Assembly: GCA_013339895.1 (NCBI GenBank)
Contig: JABACO010000001.1
Location: 12,463,235-12,527,234, forward strand
Origin: Ephydatia muelleri
Taxonomy: Eukaryota; Porifera; Demospongiae; Spongillida; Spongillidae
Length of the DNA: 64,000 nucleotides
Reading direction: 5' to 3'
Part shown: piece after piece, positions 23,801 through 34,344 of the stretch
Position numbering within the stretch: position 1 is the first letter of the stretch
Layout: each line of letters begins with the position of its first letter
Notes under the pieces: generated by a model
The model's database searches: none
What the model saw: the letters and a program-made list of their open reading frames with translations, nothing else
Told to the model about the DNA's origin: nothing
Translations under genes and position numbers: made by a program

Positions 23801-26800
23801 ATAACCATATCAGATAATATAAGTTGATCTGTTCTATCCTTGTGCACGTGAAGTAACATGCACCAATTAATCCTTTGCTGAACAGTAGTAGCGTAGAGCC
23901 ATGTTTTTGATCGCGCAGACTGAAAAATATTTTGCTCGTCGTGTTAGTTTTACTTAAGAGCTGTAATGAACAAGGTTTCTAGCTTTGTAACATGAGGAAA
24001 CCTTGCTGGTTGAATCGGTCTTTAATAGTATCCATCGCAGTGTCAATGACTTGAAAGTAAATCATTCTGTAGTAATCTTGTGCATGTTTGATTGTTCAGA
24101 CAAATTGTCTAGGAATGTTCCTATGTCTAGTTAGGACTGGAGAAGATATGGCTTCATTAAGACATGACTGTCTTGCATTAACATACTGCAAAACAAACTG
24201 AATTGTTCATCACTTCGTACTGACTGCAGAGTACTAGAGTTACTTGTACCAGTTTGTGGCCTTTACGGCCAACATGTGTTTGGCTTGCAGTGATCATGAC
24301 AATTTGTTAACCGTGATAAGGATTTTTATTCCCAGTTCAACCGCAAATAAAAATTGAATTTCTCCATTTGAGCAGCAACTCCTAGAATTCTAGCTCTGGC
24401 TTCAATTTCTTTTGTAGCCTCTCTGACAGCATCCAAACACAACACTTAGAGCTTTGTAATTCTCTGAAATTGAAGAAAATGCTTCAGCTCTTACGGTCCA
24501 ACATGTTGGACATAACAAACGAATTCCAGTATTGGCATCACTTGAAATTTCATCCTTAATATGATTAAAAATTGCTTCATGGTTAAGCGATTTTTTTGAA
24601 GATTAGTGATTTCATGAAGAGTTTCTAAACATTGCTCCATGTCTTTGATACTGTTTAGTGTATCTTGGACTAAGTTTAAGGCATGGCCATAGCAATGCGT
24701 GGAGTGCTCTAGATTCAAGAGCATTTATTCTCTCTAGTTGCACCATCGATTTTACCTGATTGCAGAATGCTACATGTATCAGTTGGCCGCGACACTGGCT
24801 AGTGCTGGGTGCATCGCAGCCCATGGACAATGAACCCTCACACTCGTGATGTGTTTTCTTAAACATGGAAAGCGACAATAGCAGGGGCATTTCATTACAG
24901 TATTACACGTGAGATAACCATGAAACTAATTAGTGGTAAATAGGTTTAGCCCCCCCCCCCCCCCCCCCCACACTTAAATAACTGTCTACGCCCTTGTAAC
25001 ATAACCATGTAATGGTCCATTTAGTAAATTTTTGAAACAAATATAGTTACATGACTTGAATGACTTTGATATTTAAAACAATGTTATCCCCAGTTACATG
25101 TACATGGTTTAGAAAAATGGAGGTAGCTATGTATTTGAATTTGTACTGTAGTTGAACGCACTTTTATTTGGAACTATTAAGTGTGGTATATATACTTGAC
25201 TTCACTAGATTTTTGATTAATAAGGTAGTATCATAATATTAATGAATTGCATCAATCTAATTTAAGTAAGGATTTATATACTTAACATTTCAACTTACAT
25301 GTACGTGTAATGGGTAACTTTAGGTAGTTTAAGGTAGTTTTAAAGTGGAATTATATGTGGACAAAGCTATTGCCAATTTTGTGAGGCACTATTACAGTGG
25401 GGAGTGCTCTCTGTATTCTAAAACAGTTAACAATGCCATATACATCATTAGCCCTGAAACATGTGCTAGAAATAACCAAAATGGTGCACTATATTTTTTC
25501 ACAAACCAAACAAACTTTCTCAAGGACAGATCAGGCATTTTTTGTACTGATAGGTATTGTGAGATATGAGGAGAGACATGTAGGGACTTTCCCTTGCTAA
25601 GTCTTCGAGTACATGATTTGGGACAGTGGTAAACATGGGGATATAATTTGAAGCTTTAAATTGCAATAAAATATATCCCACCCCAGTTGCATGCCTTCTC
25701 CCCATCTCAGCTTCCTTTCCTCACCTACAGGTGTTTGTGTGCCCTCTGTGAGTATCTTAGTGATGTGTTGCATTACTTTTAAAGCCATTATAATGTGTTT
25801 ATCTCTTTAGAATGGACAGTCATCACTGATGTTTGCATCTCGGAATGGACACAATGAGGTTGTGAAAATGTTGTTATCAGCTGGTGCCAAAATTGATTTA
25901 CAGAATAAGGTATGGAGTACCAGCTCATCCTTAGGCCCTATGGTAACTCTGCCCTGATGTTGGTGCTGTACTGTGGACTAGAAGGATATGTGCACACCAT
26001 TGTATTCGAGATCATGTAAAGTGTTTACAATTGTGTGGGTTTGTAGTGACATGTATTAGTGTTTGAGTGATGTGTCTATGAACATGTACGTTAGATAACT
26101 ATTACATCTACAGGGTGTCCCACTTTTTTGCAAACAACTGAAATAAGGTGTCTTTGTATTGAAATTGATTATTGGAGTTGGTGTTCAATATAATCAGCTA
26201 AAGTAGTCTAAAAAATGCAGTGTAAGGTTAGGCTTTATAGTTAATGACCTAACCATAAAATAGTCAATTTAGTAAAAGTTTAATATTACTAGACTAAAAT
26301 GACTTTGATATTTAAGCAATCTTATCCCCAGTTACATGAAATACATACGTGTAAGAAAAATGGAGGTAGCATGAAATGCTGCAAATTACAGGTGTGTAAA
26401 TACAGTTATTAATTTCTTGAAATATGGGGAACTTCATATCTTCATTTGGGTTTTTACATTTATTTTCTACGTTTAAACAACTGTTGAAAATGTTCAAATT
26501 TTACCATTGCTATTGAAGCAATGTATTTGAATGTGAAGTTAAGTACATGTAGTTACCCAAGGAGCAGGTCCAAAGGTTGGGTATTTCTAGTACATGTATG
26601 AGAAAGTATTCCAGCTGACTATTAAAGTGTTAGTGTTGCGTCACTCTGTAGTCTGTGGTGAGCACATGATTTGGGACAGTGGTTACTATGGAGATATAAT
26701 TAGAAACTTGAAATCCTGCCTTGTGTCAGGAATGTTAGTGTATATGTGTTAAATTTTAGTGTGTGTTGTGTGTAGTGAATATACACTGCATGGACGGTTT

Positions 26801-29800
26801 ACCATGAAGATGTGATTTGTAAGATATTGAGTACGTGTGTCTCAATTTCTGATCACATATTCCTATCCTTGTCACATTCCGTCTTCTCATTTCAAGTTTC
26901 CTCCTCCCTACAGACTTTTTAAACCCTCACTGTCCTGTATATATGTGCCTTTAATGGTGAAACATAATCTAAATACTGTACGATCTATACCCACAATGCT
27001 TTAATCAAATGCATGAGCTGTCTTATGAACAGATTCTGCTGGTATTTTTGTGTACTAGAACTCATAGGCATTGGAAGATGTGTGAAGGGGCATTTGGGTT
27101 TATTCCATTCTACAGGTACATGTACATGTACATATATGTTCCTCCTACTGTACATATAGATCTATGTTTTTGGTCATACTTACACTCTGTAGTGAGGATG
27201 CATTTGATGTTATGTGTGTTCATTTATTTTCCTGTCAAGCCATAGGAGCACCGGAATGTGCAGCATGTAAATATTTGCTTTTAACATGTTTTAATTTACA
27301 CCATCCATGTGTATTTATTTATACAGTACCATCACTCCTACCAGTGTAATATAGTTCATGATAGAGTACTTGAAAAGAGCATGCCGCACTTTCTGCCACT
27401 TTCCTTCAAACATAAATTTCTGAAACTTAATATTAGTTAAATGGCAATCTGTTCTGTAGCTGACAAATTAAATTCTGCCCCTGGAATTGTCTTATATCTG
27501 TTAACGAAACATTAAGAGCTACAATATTGCCAATATTAAAACACCCAATGTAGAAATAAGACGAACAATGCAAGATTCTATCCATTGTAGGGTGGTGATA
27601 CAGCATTACATATGGTTGCAGAGAGCAATTATGGAGGCTGTGTACGACTTCTACTGTCTGCACCAGGTATTAATGCAAACCTTGAGAATGGTAGAGGCAA
27701 AACACCTCTGAAGCTGGCTACTGACTATGTAGTACTAACACTGCTTCAGAAGTACACCACCAGCTGTGAAGAATTTCCTGTTCACACATATGGAAAAGTG
27801 ATCATGTGTGGAGACAGTGGTGCTGGGAAAACCACCCTGACTGAGGTGAGAAACACTACACGTTATATGGATGTGTATTATATATGTACAGTAACATGCT
27901 TATTGTCTGTCTCATTGAATAAGAGAGTTTGTGGTGCAACTTTGGCCCTTGTTATGTATCTTTTTAATGGTATGAGACTATTCCAATCCAATTATTACTC
28001 ATATGCATCCAACATTTGTCTGTAATTAGTATGTTTTACCACAACATGCTAGATATTTTTATTTCTGACGGATATTGTACGTTTGTGAAATATCACCTGA
28101 ATTTCAATTTATAAACTTAAGAGATGAAGCAAATCAGGAGTTACGAGTCAATTTAGGTATTACACTCTAGAAGTCATGCCTCTTCATATTTCATAAGATA
28201 TTGCAAATCAATCGCCTTCAAAGCATTATATTTAAGTTTAGCAGTACTATCCGTTTTGGGGAATTATCAGATGTTTATATGTACAGTATGTTTCAGTCCA
28301 ATTATCATTCAGGGTCACAAGGCACATTTAAAAAAATGTAAATTACAAAGCTTTGAAAGAAATTACTTCTGGGTATATTCTGCATGAATTTTTTCTTGAA
28401 ATTGAGCATTTGAAAACTCTTTAGTAATTGAGACTGACAATAATTGTTTCACAGAGTCACTAGAAACAGTGTGTATGGTTTGACTTGCCATTAGAATTAA
28501 ATTGTTTTGTCAGTGTAAAAAAATGTAATGTGTTTTGGTTATTGTGTGTCGTTTGACAAAAATTTCTTTCTGATGTTATTTGTTACAGAGCTGGGCAAGA
28601 TTTGTGTTTCACATTTTCAATTATAATTTTTTGATGGTCTGGGGGATAAATGTTCTCATGCTTTCCAGACATGTATTCATGGGAGAGATGCTTACTAAAC
28701 TGTGTTTATTATCTAGCTCTTTGACAAAACATTTTCCCAATTTTCTGTGTGTAGGCCATCGAATATTGCTCTAAATCCAAGAATGAATGTGTAGTTGATG
28801 AGGTGAGCATAAGAGCAATAGTACTGTCATCACCATCGGCACAAATCAATGTACATGTACATGCATGTTCAAATGAATGGCACTCAGCCATATTTGACAG
28901 CATTTTACAGATTGGGATTCATCAGTGTTGTAATATGTGGGCACATACATGTATACTGTGTACCACAATGAACGAAAAATTTATCATTAGTAATTAGATC
29001 AACATTATTGGTCATTAATAGTCAGTTCAAATGCCCAGGGTAGGAAAATATTCTGGTTCCATTTTGTTGTTATTAATAATAATAATATACAACACAGTAA
29101 AATATATTACATAATACATATACAACACACATAACTACATGCACAGTTCAGATTCTTGTTGTAGTGTTTGGGGATAGGAGCGGACCAGGATTGACCGCGC
29201 ATTAGCAATCAATGAATAAATTATATCACACTAATGGGTAATTAGAAACTATGTAAATGAGTAAAACTATTTATAGTCAAGTGCCAGAAAATCAGATGTT
29301 AGACTGATAATAACTCTGCTGGGGATTTCTGTAATTAATTTAGAATACAGTTTTAGCTTCGTATATAAGTAAAGCGGTATCATCTGTAGAAATGATAACT
29401 TGAATATGCATGGTTATTTAATCTTGAATGTCTGGTTTGAATTACTATAAACTTAACAAGCAGGATATTCAATAAAAGAGCACATATATTGTGAAAACCA
29501 CCCTAGCTGAGGCAAGGGACACTTGTATTCCTTGTAATATTATTTGATTTTACGGTATAACTGAAGGCAGTGTGTCTGGGGTCATATACTAATAGACCCT
29601 TCCCTTTAAGAACTCCGGACGTGACATCTCTCATTCATTAACGTATGCTTAACCCAATTCGTGAAGTACATTGATTAGTGATGTAACATCTGGAGTTCTT
29701 CTTAAAGGGAAGGGTCCATTGATATATTTGCCATTTAGACTTCTCCTGATCGCAAGTGTAATAATGTCATCTATTTTTGGTTATTGCGTGACCATCACAA

Positions 29801-32800
29801 AATCTTATTTTTGATGTTATTTGTTGCAGATATCTGGACAAGCTTCATGTGTACTCGTTTTCTTTTAGTCTTTTCTGATGGTCGAGGAGTTGTAATTGTT
29901 TTTTCCTCATGCAGGGGGAAGTGTGTGCTAAACTGTTGAGGCTGAATATTTTCTTGATTGTCAAGCTCTTATTATAAGAATTTTCTGATTTCGTTTGTGT
30001 AGGCCACTAATTGAGCCCCATAGCCATGCTGCAGATAGAATAGTGTGCTAGTGCTAGTAGTTGCATGTACACTCGTGTTGTAGGGAAAGGTGCTTTATTG
30101 AGTTGCTTGTCCCGTTCGAAGTAAAGCTTCCAAAGCAGCAGCCAAAATGTCGGCTCATGAATGTGTAATTTCGCCATTACCTGCTGGGTGGTAAACAGTT
30201 GTCTTGATCCAATTGGAGATATTCGCAATTGATTGTGATTCAAATTCAAGGTCCTTGATTACAATGATTTAGCTCACAAGTGTTCCTCCAAAGATCATTT
30301 GCGATTGTCTCACCAGCTGGAATGATAAAACATGAGTTTCCACCAACTTGTAACCACTTCCTGGGGACACTTCCTAGCAGGTATTATCCTTACTATGGAT
30401 GTGCTCCTTGTCGCTACTGTTTTGGGAATACCTATAACCATCCACAGAACCTTCTGTACAATTTCTAGCCAGGTTTATTCTGGTCAGTTTTACCATGCTT
30501 AGATGTAAAACAGTTCATCTGGTGGTCTCCTATCTTCCAAAACGAACAGGACTATGTAGTCTTCACAATCAGCTAAGCCTTTTCTCATTGTTCTCTCCTA
30601 TATCAAGGAAGTTTTAATCTTGGGATACAGTTGCATATTTAGCCCCGTTTAGCATTTTGCAAGTTTTTTTGTTGTTGTGATGCAGTTACATGTTTAACAC
30701 CTTTTAGGGTTAGGGTCATCCATCTTTTTCAATATCTCTGCAACTCTAGTCATTAGTTACAATGAGTCCTCTTCTTTTTCATAGGCAAGTAACTCTTCAT
30801 TCAAGAGCTGTTCTACTTTCAGTTATAATACGTGCATGGGAATATCGGCAATGGCAGAAAGGTTAATTTTTGCAGTTACTTGAGTGTCTGAAATGCTCAA
30901 GTCACTTAAACATTGAACTTGATTTCTAGCCAGATGACCATCTTCAATTGGCTCTTGGTAAAACTGTTCAATCATTTAAATCGAAAAGTTAAATCACATG
31001 CACAAGCTTTCTTGTGCTTTGTTCAGTACCTTTCTTTGCTGGTTGTGTTATGTAGCCATGCAACTGTGCAGACATTACCAAAGTAACATTATTATTATTA
31101 ACATGTTATTCACCAACACGAATGCACACCAACCATCCTATCATCCTGGGCTCAACCTCAGTACATCTAATGCTCTGTTTAACACCTGTATTAATATGAC
31201 ATTGTGCCTTGAATGAACGATGTTAAGAAAATAACACACGTATAATTTTCTTCATTATTTAATAATAACAACCAATTCATGATCTATTTTGTGGATTTAA
31301 TCACCTGATTTAGAAAAACGTTCTATTCATCCCTAGTAATCAATTCAAAACGTAGTATTTAACCGTCAAACATAATAGCTTTTGTTTTGTTGATACTGAT
31401 TAAATGAATATGTTGTTGATTATGTGTGTATGTGCTTTAATACTTAGAATAAGTGTAATCTTGTGCTTCATCATTCCTACCACTTTCTTTTTATCCCAAT
31501 TCTTCTACAATGTATAATTGGTGTATTTAGCCCCTTGCAATACCAAAAGCAAAAAAGACATATAAGACTCTGACAGCTGGAATCATCGCTCATCGTTTTA
31601 AAAATCCAAAAGCAAATATGACCGTATATGACCTAGCTGGGCATAGGGAATATTATAGCAGTCATTCCTCCATATTGGAGCTCATCTCCAACACCACTCC
31701 CTCAGTCTTCCTTCTTCTGGTCAATCTCATGCTTACTTTGAAGGAGATCACCGCACAGCTGTACTATTGGTCCGCAATGATTGGCAATGTGTGCAGAAAA
31801 TGTCCCCAGCAGTCCTCAATCATTGTGATAGGAACCCATGCTGATTGTGTTGCTAGTAAAAGGAATTTGGAGTCTTTCTACAGTGATATAGAGAAGACAG
31901 CCAGAAAGGCCATTAAGCAACACACCTTTGTTCAGTTTACAGCTCTCGACATCACAACTTTCAGTTCACAAAACCTAAGCAACTTCATGGCATTACTGTA
32001 TGACATCATTGGCGATATCAGGATAAAATGCCCTGCCATATCTTTGAGTTGCCACGTGATGTTTGCCTTCTTGAATGACAAGGTCCCTGCAAATCAAGAT
32101 GTTATAACTTTGTCTCAGCTCTTGACCCTCTTAAGGCAAGAAAACCCAAAGTATCTACCAACAGAAGCTGCTGAGGTCTCTAATCTGCTGAAGACCTTGT
32201 CTGATAAAGGGTTTATAGTATTCTTTGATACCAATGTTGCCGATAGCTGGATAGTCATTCGACAAGATACATTGCTGGAAAAGGTGAATGGAGTTTTATT
32301 TGCACCTAGAGACTTTGATGAACACCTCCCTATAGCCAGCAATACAGGTATAATCCCAATAGCCGTTCTCAAATGCCACTTTCCAGAACCAGAATACAAC
32401 ATTGACATGATTACCCAATTTCTCATTCGATTTGAGCTGTGTCAACCAATCACCCTTGTTCCCACCAACACTACCCCTCAGGGACCTCTTACCAGTAGAT
32501 GTCCTGACCTGTTCTTCCCACCCCTGGTCTGTGCTGGAAAACCAGATGATGTCACCATCCCTACTGATGCATTTCTGTGGCAGACCTGCACTATCAATAT
32601 CAACCAGACCTTCCCCCCACGGTTCCTTCATGTTCTTGTCTCAAGAATTGCTGACCAGTTTCCCTTGCCAGCTGGCGATATGTGTCTGGACCCTGATCTC
32701 CAGCCATATAGCCGCAGCTGTACAGTTTGGAGTAAAGGAATCAGTTGGGTGAGTGAAGAAGGGTTCACCGCTGTTGTTGAGATGATGGAAAATTTCCAGT

Positions 32801-33660
32801 GTCTTAGATGTGCAGTTTCCACCCCTGATAAGACCAGCATCTACTATTCCAAGCTTATATTATTACTTATTGATGTGATTTCAATGGCATGTGATGAGTT
32901 CTGTACATCAGTTTCAAGGGTGGAAATGATCATGTGTCCCCTTGAGACCACAGACCACATTGAAATAGCTGTTGAAAGTGAAACATTGAAGAAGGTTTTA
33001 ATCAAGGGCTCAACAACAGTTAGAGATCGGATTGGAAAGATAGTGAATATTAATGAGTGGATGCTAAAGGAGCCCCAGCTGTCCAAACTCATTGGGGTTG
33101 AGCTCAAACCAGGTACTACATACATGTGTTGTGAATACTATATGCCCTTTTTAATGGAATGAATGTATATTTAGTTTCGTTGAGAAATGTAGCTTGAATG
33201 TTTATTTAATGTCAATTGTACTAAGAATTATTGATGACTTTATGATTTTGGGGAATATATGATTATGAACAGCAATATACTTCATAACCAATTTTTATTG
33301 TTTTGGTAATACATATCTTGCTGCTGAAATTGCAATTGTTAATACTGTATTACAGACACACATGTAACAGCAGTCCTGTGTGCAGATGATCATACTGAAA
33401 TATGTCAGACCACAAACTCAGCAAGCAGTCAATGGCGGGCCATTGGTAGGGAACTTGGCTTTAGTTTTGATGAGCTGGACTCCCTTGTACATGAACCTGG
33501 CCGGTACGGAGATGTGGATTATTATCAGGCCATGTTAAGGAGATGGTTGGACTGGGCACCACCCAACCACACTGATCCAACACTCCAACGTCTGATATCA
33601 GCTCTTCGTGCAGTGGGCAAAGAGAGACTAGCAAACGTTCTTACATTGTACAAAACGTAG
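8760..33660 (+). CDS. Ankyrin-Roc-COR-death-domain protein (Roco family), spliced
   Basis: Composite model of exons 8760-8858, eleven 99-bp ankyrin exons (12007 to 25909), 27591-27845, 28755-28802, 31531-33112 and 33356-33660. All junctions are phase-compatible with GT..AG borders. The assembled protein is ~1,125 aa plus an unknown N-terminus. Order: N-cap ankyrin, eleven ankyrin repeats, C-terminal ankyrin, Roc GTPase (GDSGAGKTT, DLAGH, GTHAD), COR dimerisation domain, death domain. Family knowledge: Roco proteins such as DAPK1 and LRRK2 are GTP-regulated dimeric signalling proteins, and death domains recruit partners in apoptosis or immunity. No kinase is seen in the window. The protein is probably cytosolic, with the ankyrin stack as the partner-binding surface. 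Confidence 0.8.
8859..12006 (+). repeat. Long intron holding two exon-less array units and insertions
   Basis: Array landmarks recur at ~9001 and ~10030 but the ankyrin exon is missing: at ~9530 the unit jumps from pre-exon to post-exon intron text. Non-array insertions lie at about 10160-10540 and 11170-11697. GT microsatellites lie at 10381-10400 and 10700-10756. Confidence 0.6.
10195..10277 (-). repeat. tRNA-like sequence (SINE head or pseudo-tRNA)
   Basis: Read on the minus strand, the segment starts GAGTGCG and ends TGCACTC, a complete 7-bp acceptor-like stem 83 nt apart. An A-box-like TTGGTGAAGTTAGTGG and a B-box-like GGTTCGAGT are correctly ordered. The T stem does not pair and the anticodon loop lacks U33, so it is not a functional tRNA. 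It lies inside the 10160-10540 insertion and could be a tRNA-derived SINE. Confidence 0.35.
12007..12105 (+). CDS. Ankyrin exon 1 of the array
   Basis: 99 bp, phase 0, after cctcag and before gtatgt. Repeat core HGRSSLMFASQNGHSKVV, LLSAGADVHLQNK. His replaces the usual Asp at the first position and the terminal turn has DVH instead of KVD. Confidence 0.85.
12878..12976 (+). CDS. Ankyrin exon 2 of the array
   Basis: 99 bp, phase 0, after cttcag and before gtaagt. Core DGQSSLMFASQNGHIEVV, LLSASAKVDFQNK. Only ~0.77 kb of intron separates it from the preceding array exon, so this unit lost its 5' half. Confidence 0.85.
13794..13892 (+). CDS. Ankyrin exon 3 of the array
   Basis: 99 bp, phase 0, after ctacag and before gtaagt. 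Core DGQSSLMFASQNGHIEVV, LLSAGAKVDVQDE. The intron just upstream is a deletion junction: 'gaacagatccacg' from the unit start is joined directly to the pre-exon 'atcatgtgttcatctc'. Confidence 0.85.
15439..15537 (+). CDS. Ankyrin exon 4 of the array
   Basis: 99 bp, phase 0, after cttcag and before gtaagt. Core DGLSSLMLASRNCYHEVV, LLSTGAQVDLLNK. The most divergent of the array: Cys-Tyr replaces Gly-His in the NGH turn. Confidence 0.85.
16982..17080 (+). CDS. Ankyrin exon 5 of the array
   Basis: 99 bp, phase 0, after cttcag and before gtaagt. Core DGRSSLMIASQNGHNGVV, LLSAGAKVDLQYG. The next exon follows after only 500 bp of intron, so most of the unit is deleted. Confidence 0.85.
17581..17679 (+). 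CDS. Ankyrin exon 6 of the array
   Basis: 99 bp, phase 0, after cctcag and before gtaagt. Core DGQSSLMFASQNGHSKVV, LLTAGAKVDLQNK. The NGHSKVVRIL subtype is shared with exon 12007, pointing to a common source. Confidence 0.85.
18994..19092 (+). CDS. Ankyrin exon 7 of the array
   Basis: 99 bp, phase 0, after cttcag and before gtaagt. Core DGQSSLMLASQNGCNEVV, LLSARAKVNLQKI. Cys replaces His in the NGH turn and Arg replaces the conserved Gly of the loop. Confidence 0.85.
20117..20215 (+). CDS. Ankyrin exon 8 of the array
   Basis: 99 bp, phase 0, after cctcag and before gtaagc. Core DGMSSLMFASQNGHNELV, LISIGGKVDLQSI. Confidence 0.85.
21136..21234 (+). CDS. Ankyrin exon 9 of the array
   Basis: 99 bp, phase 0, after cttcag and before gtaact. 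Core DGQSPLMFASQNGHIEIV, LLSASAKVDLQNE. The direct counterpart of exon 661 by flanking intron similarity. Confidence 0.85.
22783..22881 (+). CDS. Ankyrin exon 10 of the array
   Basis: 99 bp, phase 0, after tttcag and before gtaagt. Core DGQTSLILSSKNGHIEVV, LLSAGVNVDLQDK. The counterpart of exon 2219; both share the SLIL variant. Confidence 0.85.
23809..24975 (-). mobile_element. hAT/ZMYM1-like transposase fragment inserted in array intron
   Basis: Minus-strand frames include EHSTHCYGHALNLVQDTLNS and RLLCPTCWTVRAEAFSSI, resembling the H-x-LNL and CPTRW motifs of hAT-family/ZMYM1-like proteins. The last part (REATKEIEARARIL) is in another frame. The array text breaks at about 23809 and resumes at about 24985. 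A 20-base poly-C run (24950-24969) marks one side. Decayed; terminal repeats not identified. Confidence 0.5.
25811..25909 (+). CDS. Ankyrin exon 11 of the array (last standard repeat)
   Basis: 99 bp, phase 0, after tttag and before gtatgg. Core NGQSSLMFASRNGHNEVV, LLSAGAKIDLQNK. Splices in phase to the ankyrin/P-loop exon at 27591. Confidence 0.85.
25910..27590 (+). other. Intron before the P-loop exon
   Basis: Array intron text continues to about 26720 (a further unit without an exon). The remaining ~870 bp to 27590 are not array-like. A ACATGTACATGT-type palindromic repeat lies at 27117-27136. No exon seen. Confidence 0.5.
27591..27845 (+). CDS. C-terminal ankyrin repeat plus Roc P-loop exon
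   Basis: A 255-bp phase-0 exon between ttgtag and gtgaga. It reads GGDTALHMVAESNYGGCVRL, a more classical ankyrin repeat, then GKTPLKLATDYVVLTLLQKY, a C-cap. A short linker is followed by VIMCGDSGAGKTTLTE, the Walker A (G1) motif of a Roc GTPase. This exon fuses the ankyrin stack to the GTPase and fixes the domain order. Confidence 0.88.
28755..28802 (+). CDS. Small Roc exon
   Basis: A 48-bp phase-0 stretch between gtgtag and gtgagc reads AIEYCSKSKNECVVDE, which would continue the helix after the P-loop. A decayed copy of it lies near 29990-30020. Its size makes it less certain than its neighbours. Confidence 0.55.
29490..30020 (+). pseudogene. Decayed copy of Roc P-loop exon end and following intron/exon
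   Basis: 'gaaaaccaccctagctgagg' at 29491 matches the P-loop exon end at 27817 with small changes, and its donor gt is now gc. The intron landmark 'gatgttatttgttgcag' at 29814 matches 28572, and 'tttgtgtaggcca' at 29994 matches the acceptor of the 28755 exon, but the copied exon soon hits a stop. Confidence 0.6.
29594..29716. mobile_element. Short palindromic MITE
   Basis: The left end GACCCTTCCCTTTAAGAACTCC is the near-perfect reverse complement of the right end (ggagttcttcttaaagggaagggtc), in a ~123-bp insert. No coding capacity. The flanks suggest a short TA-type duplication, which is not certain. Confidence 0.6.
31531..33112 (+). CDS. Roc (C-terminal part) and COR domain exon
   Basis: A 1,582-nt exon after tatttag, ending at AG before gtacta in phase 1. 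Roc motifs: TAGIIAHRF (switch region), MTVYDLAGHREYYSSH (G3, DxxG), SSIIVIGTHADC (G4). After about residue 170 the COR domain begins (HVMFAFLNDKVPANQDVITL), with DKGFIVFFD and DSWIVIRQDTLLEKVNGVLF, as in Roco proteins. The length is normal for a fused Roc tail plus COR. The frame is intact. Confidence 0.9.
33356..33660 (+). CDS. Death-domain exon and stop codon
   Basis: Acceptor tattacag; the first two bases complete the split codon. Reads QWRAIGRELGFSFDELDSL, then MLRRWLDWAPPNHTDPTLQR and LISALRAVGKERLANVL, the six-helix death-domain pattern (W near the start, RRWL in helix 4/5, L..AL...G...LA). The stop TAG at 33658 ends the protein 9 residues after the domain. Confidence 0.87.
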
Positions 33661-33972
33661 TTCACAGAATGGCATAATACTAGACATGCTTCTGTTATTG
33701 TATGGTTATGTTAGCAAATGTTTGTACTTCAGTGTGTATAATTAGTGATACTAAGCACCTCATGATGTGTGCAGACTCTGTAATATGATGGAGGCACTCT
33801 TGTTTTGAACATTTTAATGTGTATTTCTGTTCACAAGATGGTCACAAAAATTATGCAAACTCGCCTCATGTATGCATACACATACATGTATTCGTTGCAA
33901 AGATGCATAGGAAGCCGTAACATGTTCAGTATAGCCACCGTATCTGTAGAGAATCATAGCCACACCATTCAG

Positions 33973-34344
33973 AGTTATCCTCAATTGAAGATGCCCCAAC
34001 AACATATGGAGCCCCACCATTTCATGAAATAAGTGCTGGAAACGAAATTCCAAGTAGTGAAGAGTATTGTGATGTTACAGACAGTACTTTACAAGATGAA
34101 ATCGAAAACAGTCATGATATAGTGAGTGTGAATTTCCTGGCCAAGATGCAAGAGGTGAGATCATTAAGCAATTGAAAGATAAATTTCACTCGACAGATGA
34201 ACGCTGTGCAAAGTAAAGATTTTTACTGTACTGCCCAAAAGCTGGAGTGTGAGGAAGAATTTGAGGCATCCAACTACATGGCTAGACAGGCAAAGAAGCT
34301 GTTGTTGGAGAAAGTCATTCTCTCAAGTCTGAATCCTAAACTAG
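33973..34344 (+). pseudogene. Two-exon fragment of an invertebrate mobile-element protein
   Basis: A possible exon ~33973-34154 (acidic, ending NFLAKMQE before gtgaga) and exon 34197-34344, whose end reads ARQAKKLLLEKVILSSLNPK before gtaagg. That last motif is recurrent in multi-copy uncharacterised proteins of cnidarians and sponges that I associate with transposons. No downstream conserved part is in frame. Low-copy host gene is an alternative. Confidence 0.4.

Larger units (their letters stand above)
28803..31530 (+). other. Long Roc intron with decayed exon copies and a MITE
   Basis: Holds a decayed duplicate of the P-loop/small-exon region (29490-30020), a short inverted-repeat MITE (29594-29716), and about 1.4 kb (30050-31500) of plus-strand sequence without clear exons. 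On the minus strand the last part shows broken frames that may be an old transposon I cannot name. Confidence 0.5.

Noticed and set aside
32296-33125. Minus-strand ORFs of ~70-111 aa inside the COR exon
   Set aside because: Shadows of the intact plus-strand Roc-COR frame.
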